Of a stretch of 64,000 nucleotides of DNA, positions 15,772 through 24,322 are shown in pieces. Positions within the stretch are counted from its first letter, which is position 1. Each line of letters starts with the position of its first letter. A model generated the notes under the pieces. It did no database searches. It had not been told where the DNA came from and worked only from the letters and a program-made list of their open reading frames with translations. The DNA lies in contig CAKTGQ010000003.1 in assembly GCA_934561555.1 (NCBI GenBank), positions 62,001 through 126,000 of the forward strand, in the 5' to 3' direction. This DNA comes from an uncultured Faecalibacterium sp. (lineage in GTDB: Bacteria; Bacillota; Clostridia; Oscillospirales; Ruminococcaceae). The position numbers and the translations under genes are program-made.

Positions 15772-15799
15772 TTGCAAAATCCGAGTAACGTGCTATACT
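15772..15799 (+). promoter_or_regulatory. Promoter of the Rrf2 regulator gene
   Basis: TTGCAA (15772-15777), 16 bases, TATACT (15794-15799), 28 bases before the start codon. The spacer holds ATCCGAGTAACGTGC, where a self-binding Rrf2 site could lie, but no clear dyad is seen. Confidence 0.5.
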
Positions 15800-15826
15800 A
15801 TAAACTGCAACAAGGAGAGGACGACC

Positions 15827-16297
15827 ATGAAATTTTCCACCAAGAGCCGCTACGCCCTGCGCCTGATGGCGGAGCTGGCGCGCTATGCGCCGGGCACTAC
15901 TGTCAGCCTGAAGGAGATCAGCGAGCGGCAGAACCTGAGCCTGAAATATCTGGAGCAGATCGTCACCCCGCTGGCGCGGGTGGGGCTGGTCAAGAGCGAG
16001 CGGGGCAGTCAGGGCGGCTACCGCCTGACCAAAGACCCCGCCGACTATACTGCCGGTGAGATCCTGCGCGCCATCGAGGGCAGCGTAGCGCCCATTCCGT
16101 GCCTTGGCAGCGTGACCAACGAGTGCCCCATGTCCGAGCAGTGCTTCACCCTGCCGTTCTGGGCGGGGCTGGACGAGGTGATCAACCAGTATATCGACAG
16201 CGTCACGCTGGAACAGCTGGCAAGCCAGCTGCCCGCACCGGATTCCGCCGCGCAGGAAAGCTGCTGCAGCTGCGGCGGCACGAAAAATGAAAAATAA
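15827..16297 (+). CDS. Rrf2-family regulator, IscR-like
   Basis: A 156-residue regulator. The N-terminal winged helix (M-K-F-S-T-K-S-R-Y-A-L-R at the start, recognition helix near 28-48, wing with G-S-Q-G-G-Y near 63) is typical of Rrf2/IscR. Three cysteines in P-C-L-G-S-V-T-N-E-C-P-M-S-E-Q-C (about residues 91-106) match the Fe-S ligand cluster of IscR. The tail adds C-C-S-C. It probably senses Fe-S status and controls iscSU and itself. A strong AAGGAGAGG precedes the ATG. Confidence 0.85.
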   Translation: MKFSTKSRYALRLMAELARYAPGTTVSLKEISERQNLSLKYLEQIVTPLARVGLVKSERGSQGGYRLTKDPADYTAGEILRAIEGSVAPIPCLGSVTNECPMSEQCFTLPFWAGLDEVINQYIDSVTLEQLASQLPAPDSAAQESCCSCGGTKNEK

Positions 16298-16310
16298 GTA
16301 AAAATAAGGC

Positions 16311-16339
16311 TTGACATTCCCCTTTGCATCGGCTATAAT
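16311..16339 (+). promoter_or_regulatory. Consensus promoter of tRNA-Trp
   Basis: TTGACA (16311-16316), 17 bases, TATAAT (16334-16339): a full consensus promoter 25 bases before the tRNA. Confidence 0.9.
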
Positions 16340-16364
16340 AATCAAGCATTCAGCGAATGTATAT

Positions 16365-16440
16365 AGGGGTATAGCTCAGCTGGTAGAGCAGCGGTCTCCA
16401 AAACCGCGTGCCGTGAGTTCGAAACTTACTACCCCTGCCA
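16365..16440 (+). tRNA. tRNA-Trp (CCA)
   Basis: A 76-base cloverleaf. The acceptor stem AGGGGTA/TACCCCT is followed by discriminator G and an encoded CCA. The anticodon loop CTCCAAA gives anticodon CCA at 16398-16400, and the T-loop is TTCGAAA. It is transcribed alone from its own promoter. Confidence 0.97.
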
Positions 16441-16441
16441 T

Positions 16442-16480
16442 AACGCACAGGTTCTTCGGAACTTGTGCGTTTTGTTTTTT
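16442..16480 (+). terminator. Terminator of tRNA-Trp
   Basis: AACGCACAGGTTC-TTCG-GAACTTGTGCGTT followed by TTGTTTTTT directly after the tRNA. From 16481 to 16730 I see no gene, only short hairpins (for example CACGCC/GGCGTG near 16671) and AT/GC-mixed repeat debris. Confidence 0.9.
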
Positions 16481-16730
16481 GCTTCCTCAGTCGCCAGCGG
16501 AGTGTAAAGACGCTCCGCTGGGCAAGAGGCGGCTGCCGGGGATGTTCTCTTTTGACACCAAAAGAGAACCAGAAAAGTGCCAGCGATTTCGACGCGCTGG
16601 AGCCACGAAAAAGGGGCTGCTCGCCCCTTTTAACCCCAAAGAGGAGGGCTGCACCGGAAAAAACTGAAGATTCACGCCTGTTCGGCGTGAAGATCTTTTA
16701 ACCGTTTTTTCCGGCTCCGCCGATTTGAAG

Positions 16731-16770
16731 CCCCTCAGTCGCTGCGCGACAGCTCCCCCCGGGGAGCAAG
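16731..16770. repeat. Family B fragment, copy B4
   Basis: A short piece with the CCCCTCAGTCG...CAGCTCCCCCCGGGGAGC palindrome, i.e. only the left arm of family B. It lies immediately ahead of family A copy A2. Confidence 0.55.
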
Positions 16771-16793
16771 CGCAGCAGCTGCCGTTTCCCGTT

Positions 16794-16910
16794 ACGACCC
16801 CTCCCGTGAAAATGCGTTTGGAGCGGCCCGCAGGCCGCGACAAACGCGAAATTTAAAATAATCTTACCTCTGATTATGGCCAGAGCACAGCGGAGGCCAT
16901 TTAAAATCGT
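16794..16910 (+). repeat. Family A repeat, copy A2
   Basis: ACGACCCCTCCCGTGAAAA leads into a long stem (GCGTTTG...CAAACGC with inner CGGCC-CGCA-GGCCG), an AT-rich link, the ATGGCC/GGCCAT hairpin and TTAAAATCGT. No leftward gene ends nearby, so it is not obviously serving as a terminator here. Confidence 0.75.
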
Positions 16911-16978
16911 TTTGCCTTCTCTGAACAGCCCACCTTTACCCGCTTTTGCAAAAAATTGCATTTTCCGCAAATTTGTGC

Positions 16979-17007
16979 TTGACAACAGACCGACTTTCCG
17001 ATATAAT
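16979..17007 (+). promoter_or_regulatory. Consensus promoter of the tRNA-Asp/Thr operon
   Basis: TTGACA (16979-16984), 17 bases, TATAAT (17002-17007), 46 bases before tRNA-Asp. Confidence 0.9.
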
Positions 17008-17053
17008 AGAGTACGTTCCCGCGGTAAGATGCCGCACGAACTTGAGCGATCAT

Positions 17054-17130
17054 GGCCCGGTAGCTCAGTTGGTTAGAGCACCAGCCTGTCACGCTGGGGG
17101 TCGTCGGTTCGAGCCCGATCCGGGTCGCCA
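17054..17130 (+). tRNA. tRNA-Asp (GTC)
   Basis: A 77-base cloverleaf with acceptor GGCCCGG/CCGGGTC, discriminator G and encoded CCA. The anticodon GTC lies at 17088-17090. It is cotranscribed with tRNA-Thr three bases downstream. Confidence 0.97.
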
Positions 17131-17133
17131 TTT

Positions 17134-17209
<76 letters not shown>

Positions 17210-17217
17210 AAGGCAAG

Positions 17218-17256
17218 CACCTCGAAGTCTTAGGACTTCGGGGTGTTTTTTTGCGC
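17218..17256 (+). terminator. Terminator of the tRNA-Asp/Thr operon
   Basis: CACCTCGAAGTC pairs with GGACTTCGGGGTG, then seven T. The stem closely resembles the one after the second tRNA-Thr copy. Confidence 0.9.
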
Positions 17257-17339
17257 TTTTTTAGGGCAGGGGAGCTGTTGCATCCTACTGCTTGTGGAAA
17301 CCGCCCAAAATAGAACGACTTTTTCTCCCGGTATGTCAA

Positions 17340-17368
17340 TTGAAGCCGCCTCCGAATTGTTATATAAT
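17340..17368 (+). promoter_or_regulatory. Promoter of the alcohol dehydrogenase gene
   Basis: TTGAAG (17340-17345), 17 bases, TATAAT (17363-17368), 65 bases before the ATG. I see no GGTTAG-type palindrome here. Confidence 0.65.
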
Positions 17369-17432
17369 TAACATAATGATGAAATATGGCACAGCGCTGC
17401 GTGTGCCGTGATAATTTTGGAGGTTTTGTATT

Positions 17433-18650
17433 ATGGCTCGTTTTACTTTGCCCCGTGATCTGTACCATGGCAAGGGCGCTCTGGAAGCGCTGAAGTCCTT
17501 CACCGGCAAAAAGGCAATGATCTGTGTCGGCGGCGGCTCCATGAAGCGCTTCGGCTTTCTGGATCGTGCCGTGGAGTACCTGAAGGAAGCCGGCATGGAA
17601 GTGGAGCTGTTCGAGGGCATCGAACCCGATCCTTCCGTGGAGACCGTCATGCGCGGTGCCGAGGCTATGCTGAAGTTTGAGCCCGACTGGATTATCGCCA
17701 TGGGCGGCGGCTCTCCCATCGACGCTGCCAAGGCCATGTGGATCAAGTACGAGTATCCCGAGATCACCTTTGAAGAGATGTGCAAGGTGTTCGGCATTCC
17801 GCCGCTGCGCCGCAAGGCACACTTCTGCGCCATTTCTTCCACCTCCGGCACCGCTACCGAGGTGACCGCCTTCTCCATCATCACCGACTACCAGAAGGGC
17901 ATCAAGTACCCCATCGCGGACTTCGAGATCACCCCGGACGTAGCCATCGTAGACCCCGATCTGGCTGAGACTATGCCCAAGAAGCTGGTGGCCCACACCG
18001 GTATGGACGCCATGACCCATGCCGTGGAGGCTTACGTTTCCACCGCACACTGCGACTACACCGATCCGCTGGCTATCTTCGCCATCCGCATGATCCAGGG
18101 TGATCTGGTGGACAGCTACAACGGCGATATGTCCAAGCGTGACTCCATGCACAACGCCCAGTGCCTTGCCGGTATGGCCTTCTCCAACGCACTGCTGGGC
18201 ATCGTGCACTCCATGGCACACAAGACTGGCGCTGCCTTTGCAGACTACGGCGCACACATCATCCACGGCGCTGCCAACGCCATGTACCTGCCCAAGGTCA
18301 TCGCCTTCAACGCCAAGGACCCCGAGGCCAAGAAGCGCTACGGCGTCATCGCGGACGAGATGAAGCTGGGCGGCGCAAACGATGACGAAAAGGTCAAGCT
18401 GCTCATCGAGTACCTGCGCGGCATGAACGACGCGCTGAACATCCCCCACTGCATCCAGCACTACGGCCCGGACTCCTACCCCACAGAGCAGGGCTTTGTG
18501 CCGGAGAATGTGTTCCTGGAGCGTCTGCCTGAGATCGCCAAGAACGCCATCGCCGACGCCTGCACCGGCTCCAACCCCCGCCAGCCCAGTCAGAAGGAGA
18601 TGGAGAAGCTGCTCAAGTGCTGCTACTACGATACCGAGGTTGATTTCTGA
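17433..18650 (+). CDS. Iron-containing alcohol dehydrogenase
   Basis: A 405-residue group III (Fe-ADH) dehydrogenase, close to NAD(P)H-dependent butanol/ethanol dehydrogenases. The nucleotide-binding region has G-G-G-S near residues 34-37 and G-G-G-S-P-I-D near 92. Metal ligands are expected at D in I-V-D-P-D-L near 174, then H in T-H-A-V-E-A-Y, H-S-M-A-H-K near 260 and H-G-A-A-N-A-M near 276. It reduces aldehydes to alcohols and so regenerates NAD(P)+ in fermentation. It is a single-gene unit with a strong TGGAGG site and its own terminator. Confidence 0.92.
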   Translation: MARFTLPRDLYHGKGALEALKSFTGKKAMICVGGGSMKRFGFLDRAVEYLKEAGMEVELFEGIEPDPSVETVMRGAEAMLKFEPDWIIAMGGGSPIDAAKAMWIKYEYPEITFEEMCKVFGIPPLRRKAHFCAISSTSGTATEVTAFSIITDYQKGIKYPIADFEITPDVAIVDPDLAETMPKKLVAHTGMDAMTHAVEAYVSTAHCDYTDPLAIFAIRMIQGDLVDSYNGDMSKRDSMHNAQCLAGMAFSNALLGIVHSMAHKTGAAFADYGAHIIHGAANAMYLPKVIAFNAKDPEAKKRYGVIADEMKLGGANDDEKVKLLIEYLRGMNDALNIPHCIQHYGPDSYPTEQGFVPENVFLERLPEIAKNAIADACTGSNPRQPSQKEMEKLLKCCYYDTEVDF

Positions 18651-18685
18651 TCCGTCCTTTCTTCGTTACACCTCCCCTAGCGCCG

Positions 18686-18724
18686 AAAGCCCCGCAGAGC
18701 ACAACGCCCTGCGGGGCTTTTGCT
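18686..18724 (+). terminator. Terminator of the alcohol dehydrogenase gene
   Basis: AAAGCCCCGCAG pairs with CTGCGGGGCTTT around a ten-base loop and is followed by TT. Bases 18725-19155 contain no gene, only repeat units. Confidence 0.8.
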
Positions 18725-18736
18725 GTTTATGTGGGA

Positions 18737-18775
18737 CGATTTGAAATGCCCATCGCGTGCGCTTTGGGCATATTC
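18737..18775 (-). repeat. Family A tail fragment
   Basis: Only the small hairpin end of family A is present (TTTGAAATGCCCATCGCG...GCTTTGGGCAT). The terminator stem is missing. Copy B2 begins about 40 bases further on, as if it or a deletion had replaced the rest. Confidence 0.45.
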
Positions 18776-18816
18776 ACGGGAGTGGATGGCAACGGTATTG
18801 CTGCCTTTAGCGGCTT

Positions 18817-18976
18817 CGCCCTCTCAGTCATCTCGCTCTGCTCGATGCCAGCTCTCCCAAGGGGAGAGCCAAGAGCACTACCGGAAACTTCCTCATTATA
18901 CCTAATACTTTAGCGATAAACTTTACGGCTTGGCTCTCCCTTCGGGAGAGCTGGCGCGGGAGCGCCTGAGAGGGTT
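18817..18976. repeat. Family B palindromic repeat, copy B2
   Basis: About 160 bases with CCCTCTCAG and CTGAGAGGG at the ends, two opposed hairpins (CAGCTCTCCC...GGGAGAGCC and GGCTCTCCC-TTC-GGGAGAGC) and a central block shared with B1 (CCTAATACTTTAGCG, then AAACTTTACGGCTTGG). It has no ORF and lies 35 bases from family A copy A3. Confidence 0.8.
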
Positions 18977-19011
18977 CAGATAGCTGAGAGTCTGCAAATA
19001 CTCTTTCCCTT

Positions 19012-19133
19012 TGCGTCCCCCCTCCCGTGAAAAAGGGACACCGGAGCGTCCGCAGACGCTCCGGTGTCCCGAAAATCTAAATCATTCTTCCGCTGAAAAT
19101 GGCCAAAGCAGCGCGGAGGCCATTCAAAATGGT
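19012..19133 (+). repeat. Family A terminator repeat, copy A3
   Basis: GGGACACCGGAGCGTC-CGCA-GACGCTCCGGTGTCCC forms a 16-base perfect stem, followed by the AT-rich link and the ATGGCC/GGCCAT hairpin. Read on the minus strand it follows the cysS stop by about 22 bases and ends in TTTTTCACGGG, so it should terminate cysS. Confidence 0.8.
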
Positions 19134-19155
19134 CCCTCCCGCAGCGGCGGGCTTT

Positions 19156-20553
19156 TTACAGCTTGCTCAGCTGGGGACCCTGTGCGGTGTCCTTGACAGC
19201 CCAGCCCAGCTCGGTCAGCTGTGCGCGGATGGCATCAGCGGTGGCCCAGTCCTTGGCCTTCTTGGCGGCTGCGCGCTTCTCCACCAGTTCGGTCACCTCG
19301 GCGGGCACCTCGTCCTTCTTGCGGTTGTACAGCAGACCCAGCACGCCGGTGATCTCGTCAAAGGCGGCGGCAGCGGTCTCCAGTGCAGCCTTGCTGGAAG
19401 CAGCGGACAGGGTGTTGATCTCCTTGACCAGATCGAACACGGCAGCCAGCGCATCCGGGGTGTTCAGGTCGTCGTCCATGGCGGTGCAGAACTTGGTGCG
19501 TGCCTCGGCGGCCTTTTCCTTCAGGGTCTCGTCGGTGCCAAAGTCGGTCTTGCTCAGGGCAAAGTCCAGGTTCTCGCGGCAGGTGTACAGGCGCTCCAGA
19601 CTGTTCTTGCAGCTCTCGATGAGGTCCACAGTGTAGTTCAGGGGCATCCGGTAGCCGGCGGTCAGCATGAAGTAGCGGATGGGCTCGTAGCCGTAGAGGT
19701 TTGCCACATCCCGCACGGTAAAGAAGTTGTGCAGGCTCTTGGACATTTTCTGGTTGTCCACGTTGATGAAGCCGTTGTGCATCCAGTAGCGGGCAAACTC
19801 GCAGCCGTTGGCGCACTCGCTCTGGGCGATCTCGTTCTCGTGGTGGGGGAAGATCAGATCCTGACCGCCGCAGTGCAGGTCGATGGTCTTGCCCAGATGG
19901 GTGCGGCTCATGGCGCTGCACTCGATGTGCCAGCCCGGGCGGCCCATGCCGTAGGGGCTTTCCCATGCAGGCTCACCGGGCTTTGCAGCCTTCCAGACGG
20001 CAAAGTCGGCGGGATCTTCCTTCAAATCGTCCTCCATGCGGCTGCGCAGCTCGCGGTTGCCGCTTTCCAGATCGTCCAGATTCAGGTGGCTCAGCTTGCC
20101 GTAGCCGGGGTCGCTCTTCACCCGGAAGTATACGTCGCCGTTCTTGGCAACGTAGGCGTGGCCGGAGTCGATCAGATCCTTGACGATATCCAAAATCTGG
20201 GGGATATGCTCGGTAGCGCGGGGCTGCACGGTGGGCTTTTCGCAGTTCAGACCGGCGGCATCCTTCAGGTACTCGGCCTCAAAGCGCTGTGCCACCTCCT
20301 TCATGGAGGTGCCCTCTTCCTGTCCCTTCTTGATAAGCTTATCGTCGATATCGGTGATGTTGGAAACATAGATCACCTTGTTGCCACGGTATTCCAGATA
20401 GCGGCGCAGGGTGTCGAACACGATCAGCGGGCGTGCGTTGCCGATGTGGATATAGTTGTACACGGTGGGGCCGCAGACGTAGATGCGGTACTCGCCGGGC
20501 ACCTGCGGCACAAATTCTTCCTTCTGTCGGGTCAGGGTGTTGAAGATCTGCAT
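19156..20553 (-). CDS. cysS: Cysteinyl-tRNA synthetase
   Basis: A 465-residue class I synthetase that charges tRNA-Cys. The HIGH-type motif is H-I-G-N near residue 37. The zinc-binding Cys of C-G-P-T-V-Y-N near 28 and the later C-S-A-M and H-C-G-G-Q-D-L-I-F-P-H-H ligands are present, and the K-M-S-K-S loop lies near 268. Length is normal. AAAAAGGAG precedes ATG 20553. The ORF continues upstream only because the T-box leader happens to be open. Expression is controlled by that T-box, and family A copy A3 ends the transcript. Confidence 0.96.
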   Translation of the reverse strand: MQIFNTLTRQKEEFVPQVPGEYRIYVCGPTVYNYIHIGNARPLIVFDTLRRYLEYRGNKVIYVSNITDIDDKLIKKGQEEGTSMKEVAQRFEAEYLKDAAGLNCEKPTVQPRATEHIPQILDIVKDLIDSGHAYVAKNGDVYFRVKSDPGYGKLSHLNLDDLESGNRELRSRMEDDLKEDPADFAVWKAAKPGEPAWESPYGMGRPGWHIECSAMSRTHLGKTIDLHCGGQDLIFPHHENEIAQSECANGCEFARYWMHNGFINVDNQKMSKSLHNFFTVRDVANLYGYEPIRYFMLTAGYRMPLNYTVDLIESCKNSLERLYTCRENLDFALSKTDFGTDETLKEKAAEARTKFCTAMDDDLNTPDALAAVFDLVKEINTLSAASSKAALETAAAAFDEITGVLGLLYNRKKDEVPAEVTELVEKRAAAKKAKDWATADAIRAQLTELGWAVKDTAQGPQLSKL

Positions 20554-20559
20554 GGTCAA

Positions 20560-20857
20560 TTCTCCTTTTTGTTCCAAACAGAAGCCGCAAAACAAAACGC
20601 CCCCGGAGCGGTACACAAGGCACAGCTCCGAAGGCGGTTTCAAAATCAAAATCGCGGTTCCACTTCTGTTTGTCGCTCAAAGCCGGTAACGGCGGCGCAC
20701 CGCACGGCGATACTTCCCCGCAGGGGTTCCCGCCGCGTGCTGTCCGGGCGCACTTTGCGCAGCGGTCTGCAAACAGGCTTCCAGCCAGTGGCCTGTTCTC
20801 TCTGCGCAGACGGTGTGCGGCGCTACTCTGCCCGGATAAACGCATTTATCCTTTTAC
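20560..20857 (-). promoter_or_regulatory. T-box riboswitch (tRNA-Cys sensing)
   Basis: The leader of cysS has a Stem I closed by TCCGGGC/GCCCGGA, an AGAGTAG (loop-E) motif, and a TGC (Cys) triplet as likely specifier at 20750-20752. The T-box core AAGTGGAACCGCG lies at 20653-20665, and a terminator at 20591-20640 (GCCTTCGGAGC...GCTCCGGGGGC, then TTTTGTTTT). TGGA in the core pairs with the UCCA end of tRNA-Cys. Uncharged tRNA-Cys should allow readthrough into cysS. Confidence 0.93.
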
Positions 20858-20863
20858 CCCTTT

Positions 20864-20892
20864 ATTATAGCGGTGCGGCACAGGGAAGTCAA
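20864..20892 (-). promoter_or_regulatory. Promoter of the T-box-cysS transcript
   Basis: Minus strand TTGACT (20887-20892), 17 bases, TATAAT (20864-20869), placing the RNA start near 20857. Confidence 0.85.
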
Positions 20893-20918
20893 GGAGGGAA
20901 CAGACCTGTGAAAATGAA

Positions 20919-20955
20919 ATTCAGCCAAGCCCATGGACTTGGCTGAATTTCAAAT
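20919..20955 (-). terminator. Terminator of the pfl operon
   Basis: GAAATTCAGCCAAG pairs with CTTGGCTGAATTTC around a short CCATGG-containing loop and is followed on the minus strand by ATTTTC, 20 bases after the pflA stop. Confidence 0.75.
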
Positions 20956-20974
20956 CAAAAAGATGTTTTCCTCT

Positions 20975-21727
20975 TTACCCGGGATACCGGTTCACTTCCA
21001 GCAGTTCTTCTGCCCGCTTTACCTGCTCTGCGGTGGGCGGCACAGCGTCCGGCAGGGGATAGGGGATGCCCAGCTTCTGCCACTTGAACAGCCCCAAGGT
21101 GTGGTAGGGCAGCACCTCCACCCGCTGCACCGTTTTCAGGCTGCGGATGAAGTCTGCCGTTTTGCGCAGCCCATCCTCGTCGTCGGTCAGACCGGGCACA
21201 AGGACGTGCCGCACCCACAGCGGGATGCCGAGGTCAGAGATGTGCCGCGCCATGGCAAGGATGTTGGCGTTGTCCTTGCCGGTGAGCTGCCGGTGACGCT
21301 CCGGGTCGATCTCTTTGAGGTCTAAAATCACCAGACTGGTGTTAGCCATCAGGCGGTCGAACGCCGCCAGATAGGCCGGGTCGTCCGGGCGGAAGGGCTG
21401 CCCGGCGGTGTCCAGCGCCGTGTGCACGCCCTTGGCGCGCGCCAGCGTGAAGAACTCGGTCAGAAAGTCCATCTGCCGCAGCGGCTCGCCGCCGCTGACC
21501 GTAATGCCGCCCTTTTTGCCCCAGTAGTTGCGGTAGCGGTATACCCGCTGGAACAGCGCTTCTGCCGTCCACTCCTCGCCGCCCTCTGCCCATGTTTCGG
21601 GGTTATGGCAGTACTTGCACCGCAGGGCACACCCCTGCAAAAACACCACAAAGCGCACGCCGGGGCCGTCCACCGAGCCGAAGGACTCCAGCGAGTGGAC
21701 GCACCCAAGGGTCTTACAGGACGCCAT
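20975..21727 (-). CDS. pflA: Pyruvate formate-lyase activating enzyme
   Basis: A 250-residue radical SAM enzyme. The [4Fe-4S] motif C-A-L-R-C-K-Y-C lies near residues 33-40, the SAM-binding S-G-G-E-P near 78, and the start ([16 protein letters not shown]) is typical. It makes the glycyl radical on PflB under anaerobic conditions. It overlaps the end of pflB by 14 bases and is transcribed with it. Confidence 0.96.
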   Translation of the reverse strand: MASCKTLGCVHSLESFGSVDGPGVRFVVFLQGCALRCKYCHNPETWAEGGEEWTAEALFQRVYRYRNYWGKKGGITVSGGEPLRQMDFLTEFFTLARAKGVHTALDTAGQPFRPDDPAYLAAFDRLMANTSLVILDLKEIDPERHRQLTGKDNANILAMARHISDLGIPLWVRHVLVPGLTDDEDGLRKTADFIRSLKTVQRVEVLPYHTLGLFKWQKLGIPYPLPDAVPPTAEQVKRAEELLEVNRYPG

Positions 21728-23966
21728 GGCAGGTGCGTGCCAGCACGTCCAGCTGCTGCTCGCGGGTCAGGTCGATGAACTTGACGGCGTAGCCGGAAAC
21801 GCGGATGGTGAAGTTGGCGTACTCTTCCTTCTCGGGGTGCTCCATGGCGTCCAGCAGCTTCTCCTTGCCAAAGACGTTCACGTTCAGGTGGTGTGCGCCC
21901 TGATCGAAGTAGCCGTCCAGCACCTGCACCAGATTCTCCACGCGCTCGCCCTCGCTGTGACCCAGTGCCTCGGGGTTGATAGTCTGGGTGTTGGAGATGC
22001 CGTCCAGTGCCCAGTGGTAGGGCAGCTTTGCCACGGAGTTCAGCGAGGCCAGCAGGCCGTTCTGCTCTGCGCCGTAGCTGGGGGTAGCGCCGGGTGCAAA
22101 CGGAGTGAATGCGGCGCGGCCGTCCGGCAGAGCGCCGGTGTACTTGCCGTACACCACGTTGGAGGTGATGGTCAGGATGGAGGTGGTAGCCTCGGAGTTG
22201 CGGTAGGTGTGGCGCTTCTTGATCATCTCAAGGAAGGTCTTGAGTAGCCACACGCCGATCTCGTCGGCGCGGTCGTCATCGTTGCCGTACTTGGGGAAGT
22301 CGCCCTCGGTCTCAAAGCCGGTGGCAAGGCCGTTTTCATCGCGCACCACCTTCACCTTGGCGTACTTGATGGCGCTCAGGGAGTCGATGACGTGGGAGAA
22401 GCCTGCAATGCCGGTGGCAAAGGTGCGGCGCACATCGGTGTCGATGAGTGCCATCTCGGCTTCCTCGTAGTAGTACTTATCGTGCATATACTGGATGAGG
22501 TTCAGCACGTTGACGTACAGCCCGGCCAGCCAGTCCAGCATCTGCACATACTTGGGCAGCACCTCGTCATAGGTCAGGTACTCGCTGGTGATGGGGGCGT
22601 AGTTGGGGCCGCACTGCTCGTGGCTCTTCTCGTCCACGCCGCCGTTGATGGCGTACAGCAGGCACTTGGCAAGGTTGGCGCGTGCGCCGAAGAACTGCAT
22701 CTCCTTGCCGGTCTGGGTGGCAGATACGCAGCAGCAGATGGAGTAATCATCGCCCCAGACGGGCTTCATCACATCATCGTTCTCGTACTGGACGCTGCTG
22801 GTGTTGACAGACACCTTGGCAGCGTATTTCTTAAAGGCCTCGGGCAGGGCAGAGGAGTACAGCACGGTCAGGTTGGGTTCCGGTGCGGGACCCATGTTTT
22901 CCAGCGTGTGCAGGAAGCGGTAGCAGTTCTTGGTGACCATGCTGCGGCCATCCATGCCGATGCCGCCCACTTCCAGCGTTGCCCACACGGGGTCGCCGGA
23001 GAACAGCTGGTTGTAGCTGGGGATGCGGGCAAACTTGACCATGCGGAACTTCATGACCATGTGGTCGATGAGCTCCTGTGCCTGGCTTTCGGTCAGGATG
23101 CCCTTGTCCAGATCGCGCTGGATGTAGATATCCAGGAAGGTGGAGATGCGGCCCACGCTCATGGCGGCGCCGTTCTGGGTCTTGATGGCGGCCAGATAGC
23201 CGAAGTATAGCCACTGGCAGGCCTCCTTGGCGTCCTTGGCGGGCTGGGAGATGTCGTAGCCGTAGGCCTCGGCCATCTTCTTCATGCCCTTCAGGGCGCT
23301 GATCTGGCGGGCGATCTCCTCGCGCAGGCGGATGACGTCATCGGTCATGGTGCCGTCGCCGCAGTTGGCAAGATCCTCCTGCTTGAACTGGATCAGGGCA
23401 TCGATGCCGTACAGGGCAACGCGGCGGTAGTCGCCCACGATGCGGCCGCGGCCGTAGGTATCCGGCAGACCGGTGATGATGTGGGTGTGGCGTGCCTTCT
23501 TCATCTCGGGGGTGTAGGCATCGAACACAGCCTGATTGTGGGTGCGGGTGTAGTCGGTAAAAATCTTGTGCAGCTCGGCAGAGGGCTGGTAGCCGTAGGT
23601 GGTGCAGGCCTGCTCTGCCATCTTGATGCCGCCGTAGGGCATAAAGGCGCGCTTGAGGGGCTTGTCGGTCTGCAGGCCAACGATCTGCTCCAGATCCTTC
23701 AGGCTTTCGTCAATATAGCCGGGGCCGTAGGAGGTCAGGCTGCTGACCACCTCGGTCTCCATATCCAGCACGCCGCCCTTGGCGCGCTCGGCCTTCTGCA
23801 GCTGCTGCAAAGCACCCCAAAGCTTATCGGTAGCCTCGGTGGGGCCTGCCAGAAAGCTTTCGTCGCCGTCATACGGGGTGTAGTTTTTCTGGATGAAGTC
23901 ACGCACATTGACCTCTTCCTTCCAGATACGGCCTTCAAAGCCTTCCCACTGTTCAAACTGGATCAT
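21714..23966 (-). CDS. pflB: Formate C-acetyltransferase (pyruvate formate-lyase)
   Basis: A 750-residue glycyl-radical enzyme converting pyruvate and CoA into formate and acetyl-CoA. The active-site cysteines are in a run of three (C411-C412-C413) where most homologues have two, and the radical glycine is G725 in R-V-S-G-Y-A-V-K-F. Length equals the usual 740-760. A strong CAAGGAGG lies before the ATG. A perfect-core palindrome (23991-24008) sits 25 bases upstream of the start, so control by the same factor as rnf is likely. Confidence 0.97.
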   Translation of the reverse strand: MIQFEQWEGFEGRIWKEEVNVRDFIQKNYTPYDGDESFLAGPTEATDKLWGALQQLQKAERAKGGVLDMETEVVSSLTSYGPGYIDESLKDLEQIVGLQTDKPLKRAFMPYGGIKMAEQACTTYGYQPSAELHKIFTDYTRTHNQAVFDAYTPEMKKARHTHIITGLPDTYGRGRIVGDYRRVALYGIDALIQFKQEDLANCGDGTMTDDVIRLREEIARQISALKGMKKMAEAYGYDISQPAKDAKEACQWLYFGYLAAIKTQNGAAMSVGRISTFLDIYIQRDLDKGILTESQAQELIDHMVMKFRMVKFARIPSYNQLFSGDPVWATLEVGGIGMDGRSMVTKNCYRFLHTLENMGPAPEPNLTVLYSSALPEAFKKYAAKVSVNTSSVQYENDDVMKPVWGDDYSICCCVSATQTGKEMQFFGARANLAKCLLYAINGGVDEKSHEQCGPNYAPITSEYLTYDEVLPKYVQMLDWLAGLYVNVLNLIQYMHDKYYYEEAEMALIDTDVRRTFATGIAGFSHVIDSLSAIKYAKVKVVRDENGLATGFETEGDFPKYGNDDDRADEIGVWLLKTFLEMIKKRHTYRNSEATTSILTITSNVVYGKYTGALPDGRAAFTPFAPGATPSYGAEQNGLLASLNSVAKLPYHWALDGISNTQTINPEALGHSEGERVENLVQVLDGYFDQGAHHLNVNVFGKEKLLDAMEHPEKEEYANFTIRVSGYAVKFIDLTREQQLDVLARTCHGVL

Positions 23967-23990
23967 TGGAACCTCCTTGCTCCATTACGC

Positions 23991-24008
23991 GGTTAGCATT
24001 TTCTAACT
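23991..24008. promoter_or_regulatory. GGTTAG-N6-CTAACT operator, pflB
   Basis: GGTTAG-CATTTT-CTAACT, an inverted repeat in the pflB leader. The same pattern is found at 24329-24346 and 47223-47240. The regulator is unknown. Confidence 0.55.
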
Positions 24009-24287
24009 AATGAGCCTTTGAAAAACCGCTCTTCATAGGCGGCTTTCTGGGGGCGAAACGGTCTTGAACTGCCGGCTGCGGCAGCTCTGAATACAAGGTG
24101 TAGACGAAAATAAAAACCTGTCCACAAAATCTTGCGCTATTATAATAGCAAGAACCACTTTAAAAAGCAATAGAAAACAAGTGGGTTTTCTTCCAAAGCA
24201 AGGGGCTTTCTTTGGGCAGAATGTAGAAAAAACGCAGAAACCCCGGCGGCGCACATACTTTGCGAAAAAATTTGCAAATTAAGGGTT

Positions 24288-24316
24288 GACAAGACTAACC
24301 GTCTGTGGTATCCTGT
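24288..24316 (+). promoter_or_regulatory. Promoter of the sRNA candidate
   Basis: TTGACA (24288-24293), 17 bases, TATCCT (24311-24316), on the strand opposite pflB. A half-site CTAACC lies in the spacer. Confidence 0.6.
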
Positions 24317-24322
24317 TCTCGC

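Noticed and set aside
15827..16297. Rrf2 gene as CymR (cysteine metabolism)
   Set aside because: The three clustered cysteines near residues 91-106 and the nearby iscSU favour an IscR-type Fe-S sensor. CymR lacks them.
16311..16667. Open frame across tRNA-Trp
   Set aside because: It starts at the -35 of the tRNA promoter and reads through the tRNA and its terminator.
18817..18976. Family B as simple transcription terminators
   Set aside because: The hairpins lack T-runs at their ends, and the element is bounded by its own inverted ends, so a repeat element fits better.
23991..24008. Palindrome as a Rex box
   Set aside because: The half-site is GTTAG and the gap between GTTA and TAAC is eight bases, whereas Rex sites have TGTGA/TGTTA-type halves with a six-base gap.
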